Shown: in pieces, positions 1 to 7,737 of the stretch
Layout of the letters: every line of letters begins with the position of its first letter
How positions within the stretch are numbered: position 1 is the stretch's first letter
Source of the DNA: Bacillus sp. NTK034
Lineage (GTDB): Bacteria; Bacillota; Bacilli; Bacillales; Cytobacillaceae
Assembly: GCF_017303275.1 (NCBI RefSeq)
Contig: NZ_JAFKOJ010000002.1
Location: 620,001-684,000 of the forward strand
Length of the DNA stretch: 64,000 nucleotides
Direction: 5' to 3'
Notes under the pieces: generated by a model
Seen by the model: only the letters and a program-made list of their open reading frames with translations
Databases searched by the model: none
What the model was told of the DNA's origin: nothing
Position numbers and translations under genes: made by a program

Positions 1-200
1 GTCACAGCGTATTCGCCGATTCCGATTATCTTTTTGAATGGAATTGCTTTTACACTAACTTGCCAATCTTCATGCTCAATTGTTAAGAAATCGATGGAGC
101 CTTTTTCAGGATTTATGACCAATGATTTTACTGTTCCAATTTCCTGGCCTTCCTGAATAGAGATAATGGGAAGACCTGTAATTTCTGTACTTTTTTTCAT
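1..200 (-). CDS. PRC-barrel domain protein (3' end missing)
   Basis: Only the first 66 codons are in the window; the gene runs off the left edge. The start at 200 has a ribosome site (AAGGTGAT) that overlaps the stop codon of the next gene upstream, so the two are co-translated. The peptide begins MKKSTEITGLPIISIQEGQE and continues with IGTVKSLVINPEKGSIDFL, the pattern of a PRC-barrel beta domain, as found in photosynthetic reaction-centre H subunits, RimM and small Bacillus proteins. The role is unknown. Its place beside pilin genes suggests, but does not show, a pilus-related job. Confidence 0.7.
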   Translation of the reverse strand, partial: MKKSTEITGLPIISIQEGQEIGTVKSLVINPEKGSIDFLTIEHEDWQVSVKAIPFKKIIGIGEYAV

Positions 201-207
201 TTTGACA

Positions 208-1494
208 TCACCTTAATTTATAGTTTTTTCTCTTGGCTGCAGCAGCATAGGACATTTGGATAAATTTGATTTCCTGTTTTAGGACAGGATAAGCAGAAAA
301 TCTTGCTTCAAGACTTTCTGCAAGTTCCAGTAATTTATCAAACTCTTTATGAATGATATAGTGATCGAATAGTAATCTTGCAAATGTATAATAATCTGAG
401 GGCTGCATATTAGGATTCATACATCCAATCACTAACATTTCATAACTTTTCTTATCAAGGCTATTGCGGGCCAGCTCAAGCTGGGGTGCTATCAGCTGGA
501 ACATTTGATTCTGGAATTCTGCTCTGCTTCCCGGATCGGCAGCCTGCCGTTTCTCTTCTGCTTTCGTTTCTTTCCCACTTTCATCCTTTATACCGATTTT
601 TGCTTCAGCAGCAGCTGCCGCTTCTTCACTACATAGGGCTGGGGTGTGTTCCTCTGAGTCTGCCACCACATACTCAGTCTCTCCACCCATATAATGTTCC
701 CTCAATTCACCAGAATCTTCAAATACGTTAAGAATTGCAAAGTATTCATCAGGTTCATGATCCGAAATCTTTAGCTCATCCTGACAAGTCTGATCCTCTG
801 GTTCACGAATTTCCACAGCGGTATGGTTAGCAGGTTCCATTTCTTCATTCATCATATCTTCTAGTTCCGAGAGATAATTGATCTCTTGAAGGATTGAATC
901 CAATGGATTCTCCACTTTATCTTTTTCATCTAATTGCAGGGCATTTTCCTCAATCACTTCTTCTAAAAGCATGCTTTCAATTTCCTCCAAACTGAAATCC
1001 TCCTGATGGCTTTCTTCCTCCGAAAGACCTATTGAAGCACCTTCTATTAACGAATCTTTTCGACTGCCACTATTCTCATCCTTGCTAAAATCTATTAAAT
1101 CTAAGTCTTCATTATCTTCTTCTGATACATGTTCCACTAATGCCACAGCAGGTTTTTCAGTTTCCTGGTCTGCAGCGGCTATTGCATTTAAACTCTCATC
1201 TGAGACTGTTCTCTCAATTACAGATGCATTTAAAGCTCCTGTTTCTTCAGCTGCATGAAATAATCCGGTGATCTTATTATTGGCTAGATAAGTACCTGCC
1301 ATTATAAGCAGTAAAAGAAGAAGTGCTACTTGCCATTCGGTGAATAAATCATTTGCTGTCAGCCCAAGCAGCCCTAAAAGGATTGAAACCACAACGACAA
1401 GCATTTTCCCTTTTTTAGTTAAGTCTGAAGGAATGAAATAAACAGCGGGAATAATGAAAATTAAAGATGCCAAAGCAAAAGCAAGGTAGATCAT
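208..1494 (-). CDS. unrecognised membrane-anchored acidic protein
   Basis: This 428-residue protein is not one I recognise. The start is placed at 1494 because AAAGGAGAG lies 8 bases before it; an upstream in-frame start (1548) lacks a ribosome site. Residues 1-75 hold two or three hydrophobic segments. About 230 residues rich in Glu, Asp and Ser follow, probably disordered and facing the cytoplasm. A C-terminal block of about 100 residues looks helical and soluble (from FQNQMFQLIAPQLELARNSL onward), perhaps a TPR-like fold. Its stop overlaps the ribosome site of the PRC-barrel gene downstream, and it is divergent from the pilin operon. By position it may be part of the pilus system; no enzyme motif is visible. 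Confidence 0.75.
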   Translation of the reverse strand: MIYLAFALASLIFIIPAVYFIPSDLTKKGKMLVVVVSILLGLLGLTANDLFTEWQVALLLLLLIMAGTYLANNKITGLFHAAEETGALNASVIERTVSDESLNAIAAADQETEKPAVALVEHVSEEDNEDLDLIDFSKDENSGSRKDSLIEGASIGLSEEESHQEDFSLEEIESMLLEEVIEENALQLDEKDKVENPLDSILQEINYLSELEDMMNEEMEPANHTAVEIREPEDQTCQDELKISDHEPDEYFAILNVFEDSGELREHYMGGETEYVVADSEEHTPALCSEEAAAAAEAKIGIKDESGKETKAEEKRQAADPGSRAEFQNQMFQLIAPQLELARNSLDKKSYEMLVIGCMNPNMQPSDYYTFARLLFDHYIIHKEFDKLLELAESLEARFSAYPVLKQEIKFIQMSYAAAAKRKNYKLR

Positions 1495-1584
1495 CTTATC
1501 TCTCCTTTCTTTGATAGAATTAACAGCTAAACTTATCAAAAAATGCATAATTCGACCTATACATACAAATATTGCTATTAAATA

Positions 1585-1597
1585 TTGTATAATACAA
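1585..1597. promoter_or_regulatory. palindrome over a -10 element, pilin operon promoter
   Basis: TTGTAT-A-ATACAA is a perfect 6-1-6 inverted repeat. It contains TATAAT (1588-1593), a consensus -10 box for the plus-strand pilin operon, about 35 bases before the start codon. No good -35 box is seen. A palindrome over the -10 suggests an operator or a shared element with the divergent minus-strand gene. Confidence 0.45.
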
Positions 1598-1625
1598 ATA
1601 GGTATTTTGAAAGAAGGAGTGGGCT

Positions 1626-2138
1626 ATGAAATATAAAAAAATGCTTACTGATTCTAAAGGCTTAACTCTTGTGGAAGTACTTGTTTCATTAACGATATTA
1701 GGAATTGTTTTAATGGGAACAATGAAGTTTTTTTCCCAGACGTACACTTATACGAATATGAATGAAAAGAAGACGGCAGCTGTAAATGTTGCCAGAAATG
1801 CTCTAATGCATATTGAGAAAGAAAATTTTATAGAAGTTAGACAGAGATTTAGAAATAACAAAAACGAAACTCTTAGCCTTCAAATTTGTAATAGTGCTTA
1901 CAAATTATTTTGGAGTGATGCTTCTTATGATATAGAATGCAGCCCTATAATAGTAAATAATATCGAGTACAATGTAACTATCAATTTACTAAAATCAGAA
2001 GATGAGAATGTTAACCTTGCTGATGGAGAACACTCTTCCTTTTTTGTTCCTCTTGAAGCAAGTGTGTCCTGGGAAATCAATGGCAAGGAAGAAATTTCGA
2101 CAATTGAAGGAGAAATAAAAAGTGAAGATCTTCGATGA
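1626..2138 (+). CDS. prepilin-type protein, PilV/GspI-like minor pilin
   Basis: A 170-residue type IV prepilin-like protein. The N-terminus has a short basic leader ending KG, then LTLVEVLVSLTILGIVLMG: the prepilin peptidase site (G|L), Glu at +5 and a hydrophobic helix. The rest is a small globular domain with one Cys in the middle region (near residue 80). The start has GAAGGAG upstream. It is the first gene of a three-gene operon and its end overlaps the next gene by 17 bases. Family knowledge: such proteins are cleaved by PilD/ComC and enter a pilus or pseudopilus. PilV/GspI-like is the best guess from gene order; no prepilin peptidase or assembly ATPase lies inside the window. Confidence 0.82.
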   Translation: MKYKKMLTDSKGLTLVEVLVSLTILGIVLMGTMKFFSQTYTYTNMNEKKTAAVNVARNALMHIEKENFIEVRQRFRNNKNETLSLQICNSAYKLFWSDASYDIECSPIIVNNIEYNVTINLLKSEDENVNLADGEHSSFFVPLEASVSWEINGKEEISTIEGEIKSEDLR

Positions 2139-2694
2139 GCGCGGTGCCACACTTTATGAATTGCTGGCTGTGCTGGTGATCAGCAGCATCATTCTTCCAA
2201 TTATTTATGGAGTATTCACTTCAGGGTACAAGCTCTACAATAAGATTGGCATTGAAGGACAGCTGCGGGATGATGCCGATTACACAGCTACGATGATCAT
2301 GAATACATTTTATTCTTTCCCTTTTGACTACGTTAGAGAATGCGGAGATAAAGATTGCATTGAGCTGGTCAATTCAGCTGGTACTGCTATAACAAAACAA
2401 GAGAAGGAACAACAGACTTTTTATAGTATAAATCAAAATGCTGCAATTGAAGCAGAACAAGTTATTAGGATTGAATTAACTGATTCTGAAAGTGACAGCA
2501 GCCGTAAAGTGTTTTCAGTCGATAGCGCAGCGATTGATTCGGCAGCTGATTTTAACGAATCGACATTAGGTTTAACATGTACAGAATTTATCAATGATAA
2601 TAAATGCTCGCAGGGAATGATTAATTTAAAGCTTCAACTCGGTCATGAAAGGCTTGCAGAGAAACTGGAGCTTAATAGCATGTTCGGATTTTAA
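2122..2694 (+). CDS. prepilin-type protein, PilW/GspJ-like minor pilin
   Basis: A 190-residue prepilin-like protein starting with GTG at 2122, inside the end of the previous gene, with GAAGGAG just upstream. The leader MKIFDERG is followed by ATLYELLAVLVISSIILP, so Glu is at +5 after the expected G|A cut. The globular part has three Cys (C-G-D-K-D-C and one or two near the C-terminus), which may form a disulphide outside the cell. The second position in the operon and the YELLAVL signature fit PilW or GspJ-type minor pilins. Function in a pilus tip is inferred. Confidence 0.82.
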   Translation: MKIFDERGATLYELLAVLVISSIILPIIYGVFTSGYKLYNKIGIEGQLRDDADYTATMIMNTFYSFPFDYVRECGDKDCIELVNSAGTAITKQEKEQQTFYSINQNAAIEAEQVIRIELTDSESDSSRKVFSVDSAAIDSAADFNESTLGLTCTEFINDNKCSQGMINLKLQLGHERLAEKLELNSMFGF

Positions 2695-2706
2695 GAGGTG
2701 ATGATT

Positions 2707-4701
2707 TTGCTGAAAAATGAGCGGGGAAATAGCCTCATTACTGTTTTATTAATGTCACTTATATTTACCGTTTTGGGAATGAGTATTGTGGCAGCTTCTC
2801 TGAGCGGGGCCAAAAGAACGGAAACGAGGGAGAGTGATATCTCCATAACATATGATTCTGTAAAGCTTATCGATCAAATGACTTCCAAGCTGGCCAGGAT
2901 ACTGCCGCAGCTTCCCCTCGAAAATTACCGGGGAAAGAGCACTGACGGAAATCTTTATGTGCGCAGTGACTTTGATACACGTTTAAAGCAGAAGCTGGAA
3001 GATGATTTAATCGTGCCGCATAAAGCAAATGAAAATATAAGCTGTTTAAACATTATTGACTTATCAGGCAGCAGCGCAAGCTTCATTGATACTGACACCC
3101 CTTGTATCGACGATATTTCAAAATACGATACATTTAATATAGAAACTGAAAATGATTTTACAAGAGTTCTGGATATCATAATTGTCACCAAAAACCCTAT
3201 TGAAACAGAAGGCAGAATTACTCGGACAATTAAGAAAAGACTTATCCTGTCACCGCTTCCGAGCTTTTTGAAGTATGCAGCCGGCTCCTTTTCTGATAAA
3301 AATGATGCTGGCCTTATTTTAAACGGATCAGCAAATTTCTCTGGTAATGTATATGCTAATCAGCTGACAATAAATGAGGATGCAGAATTCGAGTTGAGAA
3401 ATGGAAGTAAAAAGAGACAGGATACCAATATGTCCTCAATCAATGGGGATCTGTACAGTTCAGCAGCAAACCTTCTTCCGCTTCTGGATGAAGAGAACTT
3501 TTATAAGGGACAAGTTCCTGTACTAAAGCATGATAGCCAATTTATCAATATTGATTTTGACAAGACGATGAATGAACAGGCAAATCAATTATTATCAGCT
3601 AGCGGTATTCCTGTTTTCCGAACCGGAGAAGGCGAATTGTTTTCAAAAGAAATAGCATCAGGCATCCTTGCTTCCTTCTCAATGAACACTTTAATTGAGG
3701 GGCAAATTGAAAAACAAGGCGGCTTGCCTAAAACTTTGCAGCAAATCGTTACTAATATGGATGCACCTCTTGAAAGTTACCTAATAAACAATTCTGAAGC
3801 TGCCTTACTGCTCAGTGGCCTTATTCAAGGTGATGTGGTAATCATGGCTGAGGATGCTCCAATTGAAATAAATGAAAAGCTGATTGTTGATGGTGATCTC
3901 TATCTTGTTAATTATGAAAGTTTAACACTGAACGAAGATATATTAGTAACCGGGAGAACTCACCTTGTCAATTTTGACGGCAAGCTTGAGGTAAATGAAA
4001 GTATTACTTCCGCAAATAATGTTATCATCGAATCCTATGCTAAAAACAGGGATGATCTATTCGAGAAAGGCATTAAGGTGAATGGGGATATTTTAACCGG
4101 GAAAAGCACTATAATTAATGCACTTAATACTTCTATTGAAATGAAAGGGACAATAGTCTCCAATGAATCTTTCACTATTAATGGAGATGAAGCCGGTGAG
4201 CCTTCAGAAAACGATCAAGTGATCTTTGATTCTGTTGTGTATGCCGGCAAACGGGCCAATATTTCGAATGTAAATATTATAGGAGCAGAAAATAATTCGA
4301 AACAGCTTGTGCTAATGGCAAAGGAAAACCTGCTTTTAACCCGCATTAATGAATTCAATAATTTTAATCCTCCTAGAGAAGGTGAAAAACCGTATATTCC
4401 TGAAGATGAAGGTATAAAGCCTTTAAAAGGATTTTTCTATACGGAAAATGATGCAGAATTATATGGAGTGGGTTCATTGTTTTATATCAATGGAGGAATT
4501 TTTGCCAAAGAAAGGCTGACAATTAATGCTATTCGAGGTGAAGTAGATTCCATAGAAAATCTACCTTTAAAATCATCACAGGAGGATAGGTATTCTCGCT
4601 TTATTGTGAATTACGATCAAAATGTCCTTCTTCAAAGGATAGACACCCTTCCAATCGTAAAACATCTTCAAATCTTTTCGGATGAATTATTAATAGAATA
4701 A
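2707..4701 (+). CDS. large PilX/GspK-like prepilin with repeat passenger domain
   Basis: About 664 residues. TTG at 2707 is preferred: AGAGGTGAT is 5-6 bases before it, whereas ATG 2701 and GTG 2698 overlap that site. The N-terminus MLKNERG is followed by NSLITVLLMSLIFTVLGMS, a prepilin-like cleavage site and helix, but +5 is Thr, not Glu. Loss of Glu5 is the hallmark of GspK, the tip pseudopilin. Residues about 210-600 are full of short Asn/Gly-rich strands (GDLYLVN, GKLEVNE, GDILTGKS, GTIVSNE), as in bactofilin-like or beta-solenoid proteins, far larger than normal PilX. It closes the operon and shares a terminator with the convergent VWA gene. Confidence 0.8.
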   Translation: MLKNERGNSLITVLLMSLIFTVLGMSIVAASLSGAKRTETRESDISITYDSVKLIDQMTSKLARILPQLPLENYRGKSTDGNLYVRSDFDTRLKQKLEDDLIVPHKANENISCLNIIDLSGSSASFIDTDTPCIDDISKYDTFNIETENDFTRVLDIIIVTKNPIETEGRITRTIKKRLILSPLPSFLKYAAGSFSDKNDAGLILNGSANFSGNVYANQLTINEDAEFELRNGSKKRQDTNMSSINGDLYSSAANLLPLLDEENFYKGQVPVLKHDSQFINIDFDKTMNEQANQLLSASGIPVFRTGEGELFSKEIASGILASFSMNTLIEGQIEKQGGLPKTLQQIVTNMDAPLESYLINNSEAALLLSGLIQGDVVIMAEDAPIEINEKLIVDGDLYLVNYESLTLNEDILVTGRTHLVNFDGKLEVNESITSANNVIIESYAKNRDDLFEKGIKVNGDILTGKSTIINALNTSIEMKGTIVSNESFTINGDEAGEPSENDQVIFDSVVYAGKRANISNVNIIGAENNSKQLVLMAKENLLLTRINEFNNFNPPREGEKPYIPEDEGIKPLKGFFYTENDAELYGVGSLFYINGGIFAKERLTINAIRGEVDSIENLPLKSSQEDRYSRFIVNYDQNVLLQRIDTLPIVKHLQIFSDELLIE

Positions 4702-4702
4702 G

Positions 4703-4730
4703 AAAAAGGTGCTCATATCAGCACCTTTTT
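4703..4730. terminator. bidirectional terminator between pilin operon and VWA gene
   Basis: An 11-base stem (AAAAAGGTGCT with AGCACCTTTTT) and a 6-base loop lie between two convergent stops. A-tract and T-tract flank it, so it works on both strands. Confidence 0.85.
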
Positions 4731-4733
4731 CTT

Positions 4734-7601
4734 CTACCATTTTCCTTCCCCAGCAGGACCATTGTCAGTTTGATCAGCTTCATTCACTACTTCAAATAGA
4801 GCTGAAGCTTTCGGCTGCTTACCGTCTTTTTGCTCTTCAGCTGCAGCCGTTACCTTTGAGTATCCTATTGCTACACCTTCAATATACCACTCAGCACCTC
4901 TCTGAACTATTCGGACTTTATCCGGCATCTCAGAGAGCACTTCAACAATATCCTGGTCTGTGGCATTAGAAGGATTAAAGATCAGCAAATTTTTTACTGC
5001 GATGCTATCATCTTTGTCAATTTTGTATACAGCTTTATCAAATTTAATTTCCTCTAAGGCAATGTAATGGTCAGTGACAATTATTTTAATTTTCCTCTCT
5101 ATATTGGAGCCGTCCTTAGCTTTAACAACCAAATAAGTTTCACCTGCAGATTTTCCCAATATTGTATTGTCATCAACGAAGTCTGCTTTGGATGTATCCT
5201 CAATTATCATTTCGAGTTCTTGATTAGAAGCATCAGATGGAGAAATTTCTACTTTAAAGGATTTTGATTTATCAACATCCAATTCAATTGGATCTGGAGC
5301 TACGCTTATGCTTTCAATTCTTTTCACAATTGTAATTGACTTTGAGATTTCATTCCCGAACGCGAATCCTCCGGATGCTTTAACCTTAATTATATAAGAC
5401 CCTGGAGCATCTAATAATACACTGCCCTCAGGAGCAAAGGGGTTCCAAATGCCTTCATTCCCATCTTTTTCAACTTTGTAAAAATAATTGACATCCTTGC
5501 CGGCAACCAGTTTAGATAGATTGATGGCAATTGGTTCGTAAGCAACACCCTTATCAGAAAAGACATTCCCAGTAACTTCGCCATTCATCTCAAAATCCGG
5601 TTCAAAATAAAGCTGTGCGAGACTATCATCCGTATATTCAATTTTAAGGCCTGCTGCTTTGCTGTCTGAAAGGAAATATAAATTTTTGACAGGTTTATTT
5701 TTCAGGCCATAATTATTCGGAAACTCTGACTGTGCCAGTTTTTTACCGTTATTATTTAAATCTAACTTTGAAATGATCCCGGCTGCGTCTCCATCATAAG
5801 CGATGTTATTAAAACTATTTAATCTTACCTTTGCATCAATAACCTGGCTGGAAGCAGCAATACTAGTTGATTGAGGCTTGTCTGGGAATCTGCTGTCAGA
5901 ATAGAAAACCTGTGAACGGGGCATGGTTAAGCCATAAAAGGCTCTATCAGCTTTTAATGCTATTTTGGCAGAAAGACGATTTGGTGTGAAAGCACCATTT
6001 TTATAGCTGCTTTGCTGATTTGTTAGAGTAAGTACCGCATGCCTCTGTCCATTTATGATCTCTTCTTTCACGGAAGGATCTGCAATAAGTATCCCTTCAG
6101 GAAGCGGCTGTTTGATAATAATATTCCTCAAGCTGCCTTCCACTCTATTGTCTGGAATTCCTATAGGCTCCAAATTATATTTGATATTAAACTGGTTTGA
6201 CTTTTTATCCGAACTCATTTCTTTTACTAAGTCACGTAAATCGTTAAGCTCTTTTTCCAGAAGCATCGTCCCATTAAATGATGCTGGTGCATCATCCTGA
6301 ACTTCAATCTGCACTTCCGGATGGACTATTACGTGTTCCTTATTATTCAAATCTTTGTATTTTAGCTTTATATTATCTTTAAAAACATACTTTCCTTCTT
6401 GTGCAAAATTTAGTGGAATACTGAAATCCAGTTCACTTATTGTTTCTTTCCCGATATCGTATTTGAAATTAACCTTCTTGGTAATGATGTTATCGGCATT
6501 TTGTATGGCATTTGCGCCTTCTGCCAGCGTTACTTTTCCTTTAAATGGATTTAAGTCTACTTGTATTTCAGCAGTGATGGATGGCTTTAGTACACTGCTT
6601 GAAATTCGCTCAAGAATATCTTCTATATTTCCTGTACCTGCCTGAATGGCGGTTTCTCCAGTATAATAGGACATCTCGTTTAGAAAATTCATATCGATAT
6701 CATCGTCACTGCCAAACCCAATCGAATGCAGCTTGATATTACTGGCAGTGAGCTTTTTTACTTCATCGATAATAGCCTTTCTAATAGAAGTTTGAGTCGA
6801 AGCATAGTGTTCACTATTATTTTTTATTGAATAACTTCGGTTATTATTATCTATAAAATATTCATCGGCCAGGTATTGGTAGGGAATATAAGGATAAAAT
6901 ATGCCATTTTTTGTATAACCTCTCGTTAGAAGTTCTTCTATATACGTTACTTCTTCTGTTACTCTATTTGAATCGCAAAATATAAAAACACAGGATTTTT
7001 TATTAAAAGTTCTTATTTGTATACTCTCAGAATAAGTAGGCACACCATCTGTCAAAAAGACAATATTATTATTTCCATTCCCGCCTTTCAATAGCTCTTC
7101 AGCTTTTTTTATCGGGTCCTTATAATTTGTTCCATTGATTGCTGTTAATGTCCTGACTTTTTCTTTTATCATTCCAAGGTCATTAAGGGCATTTCCCGAA
7201 GGATAAAAAAATCCCTCTTGCTCACTGATTTTTTTATTGAAGGGTATTAAAAAGTATCTGTCTGCTGAATTTGCGGTCTGCAAAAAATGGTCAAGAGCAT
7301 TATTCATGGCGGTTTTAGCACTATCAAGTTTACCAGCATCATTCATTGAACCGGAAATATCCATAATAAAGACAACATCCATTGGTTCTCTATTACTATC
7401 AGATGCAGATCCGCTCTGCTTTACTCTGAAATCCAGATTTGCTGCTGCTGGCCTATCGGCTGGTTTAACGATTATATTCTGGGAAGGCTGAACAGTGAAG
7501 TTTAATTTGGCATCATTTAATCCAGACGCCATTGAAGATTGTGCAGATAAGAAGCATATGATAAGAACGGTCAATAAACTAAGCAGTATTTTTTTTGCCA
7601 T
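4734..7601 (-). CDS. secreted VWA-domain protein with Ig-like domains, possible pilus adhesin
   Basis: A 955-residue exported protein. Start at 7601 has AAAGGAGGG upstream. Residues 1-25 are a signal peptide ending SSMASG. A von Willebrand A domain spans about 74-345 with an intact metal site: D81-x-S83-x-S85, T158 and D185. It carries a C-x4-C pair (204, 209). Beyond it are beta-rich stretches and, near residues 760-850, Big2-like repeats (ISVAPDPIELDV..., ending in I-I-V). No LPXTG motif, transmembrane helix or cell-wall binding module is visible, so how it stays on the cell is unclear. Convergence with three minor pilins recalls PilY1, the VWA tip adhesin encoded with pilVWX in Pseudomonas; this link is inferred. 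Confidence 0.8.
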   Translation of the reverse strand: MAKKILLSLLTVLIICFLSAQSSMASGLNDAKLNFTVQPSQNIIVKPADRPAAANLDFRVKQSGSASDSNREPMDVVFIMDISGSMNDAGKLDSAKTAMNNALDHFLQTANSADRYFLIPFNKKISEQEGFFYPSGNALNDLGMIKEKVRTLTAINGTNYKDPIKKAEELLKGGNGNNNIVFLTDGVPTYSESIQIRTFNKKSCVFIFCDSNRVTEEVTYIEELLTRGYTKNGIFYPYIPYQYLADEYFIDNNNRSYSIKNNSEHYASTQTSIRKAIIDEVKKLTASNIKLHSIGFGSDDDIDMNFLNEMSYYTGETAIQAGTGNIEDILERISSSVLKPSITAEIQVDLNPFKGKVTLAEGANAIQNADNIITKKVNFKYDIGKETISELDFSIPLNFAQEGKYVFKDNIKLKYKDLNNKEHVIVHPEVQIEVQDDAPASFNGTMLLEKELNDLRDLVKEMSSDKKSNQFNIKYNLEPIGIPDNRVEGSLRNIIIKQPLPEGILIADPSVKEEIINGQRHAVLTLTNQQSSYKNGAFTPNRLSAKIALKADRAFYGLTMPRSQVFYSDSRFPDKPQSTSIAASSQVIDAKVRLNSFNNIAYDGDAAGIISKLDLNNNGKKLAQSEFPNNYGLKNKPVKNLYFLSDSKAAGLKIEYTDDSLAQLYFEPDFEMNGEVTGNVFSDKGVAYEPIAINLSKLVAGKDVNYFYKVEKDGNEGIWNPFAPEGSVLLDAPGSYIIKVKASGGFAFGNEISKSITIVKRIESISVAPDPIELDVDKSKSFKVEISPSDASNQELEMIIEDTSKADFVDDNTILGKSAGETYLVVKAKDGSNIERKIKIIVTDHYIALEEIKFDKAVYKIDKDDSIAVKNLLIFNPSNATDQDIVEVLSEMPDKVRIVQRGAEWYIEGVAIGYSKVTAAAEEQKDGKQPKASALFEVVNEADQTDNGPAGEGKW

Positions 7602-7642
7602 ATAATAATATCCCTCCTTTACCAGAATTATGTATCACTACT

Positions 7643-7651
7643 ATTATACCA
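7643..7651 (-). promoter_or_regulatory. extended -10 promoter of the VWA gene
   Basis: Reading on the minus strand gives TGG-TATAAT, an extended -10 element about 42 bases before the start codon. The -35 region is poor, which is usual for extended -10 promoters. Confidence 0.5.
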
Positions 7652-7705
7652 ATACACCTATAAGAACAATATATTTAATAGGTAAAAAGGTTTATTTTTG
7701 CACAA

Positions 7706-7737
7706 AAAAAATCCTTTTGTTTGTCAAAAGGATTTTT
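7706..7737 (-). terminator. terminator of the diguanylate cyclase gene
   Basis: A 13-base stem (AAAAATCCTTTTG with CAAAAGGATTTTT) around a TTTGT/ACAAA loop, followed by a T-run on the minus strand, overlapping the stop codon. Confidence 0.8.

Noticed and set aside
4709..4969. Short plus-strand frame after the pilin operon
   Set aside because: It overlaps the terminator and is antisense to the VWA gene; no ribosome site.
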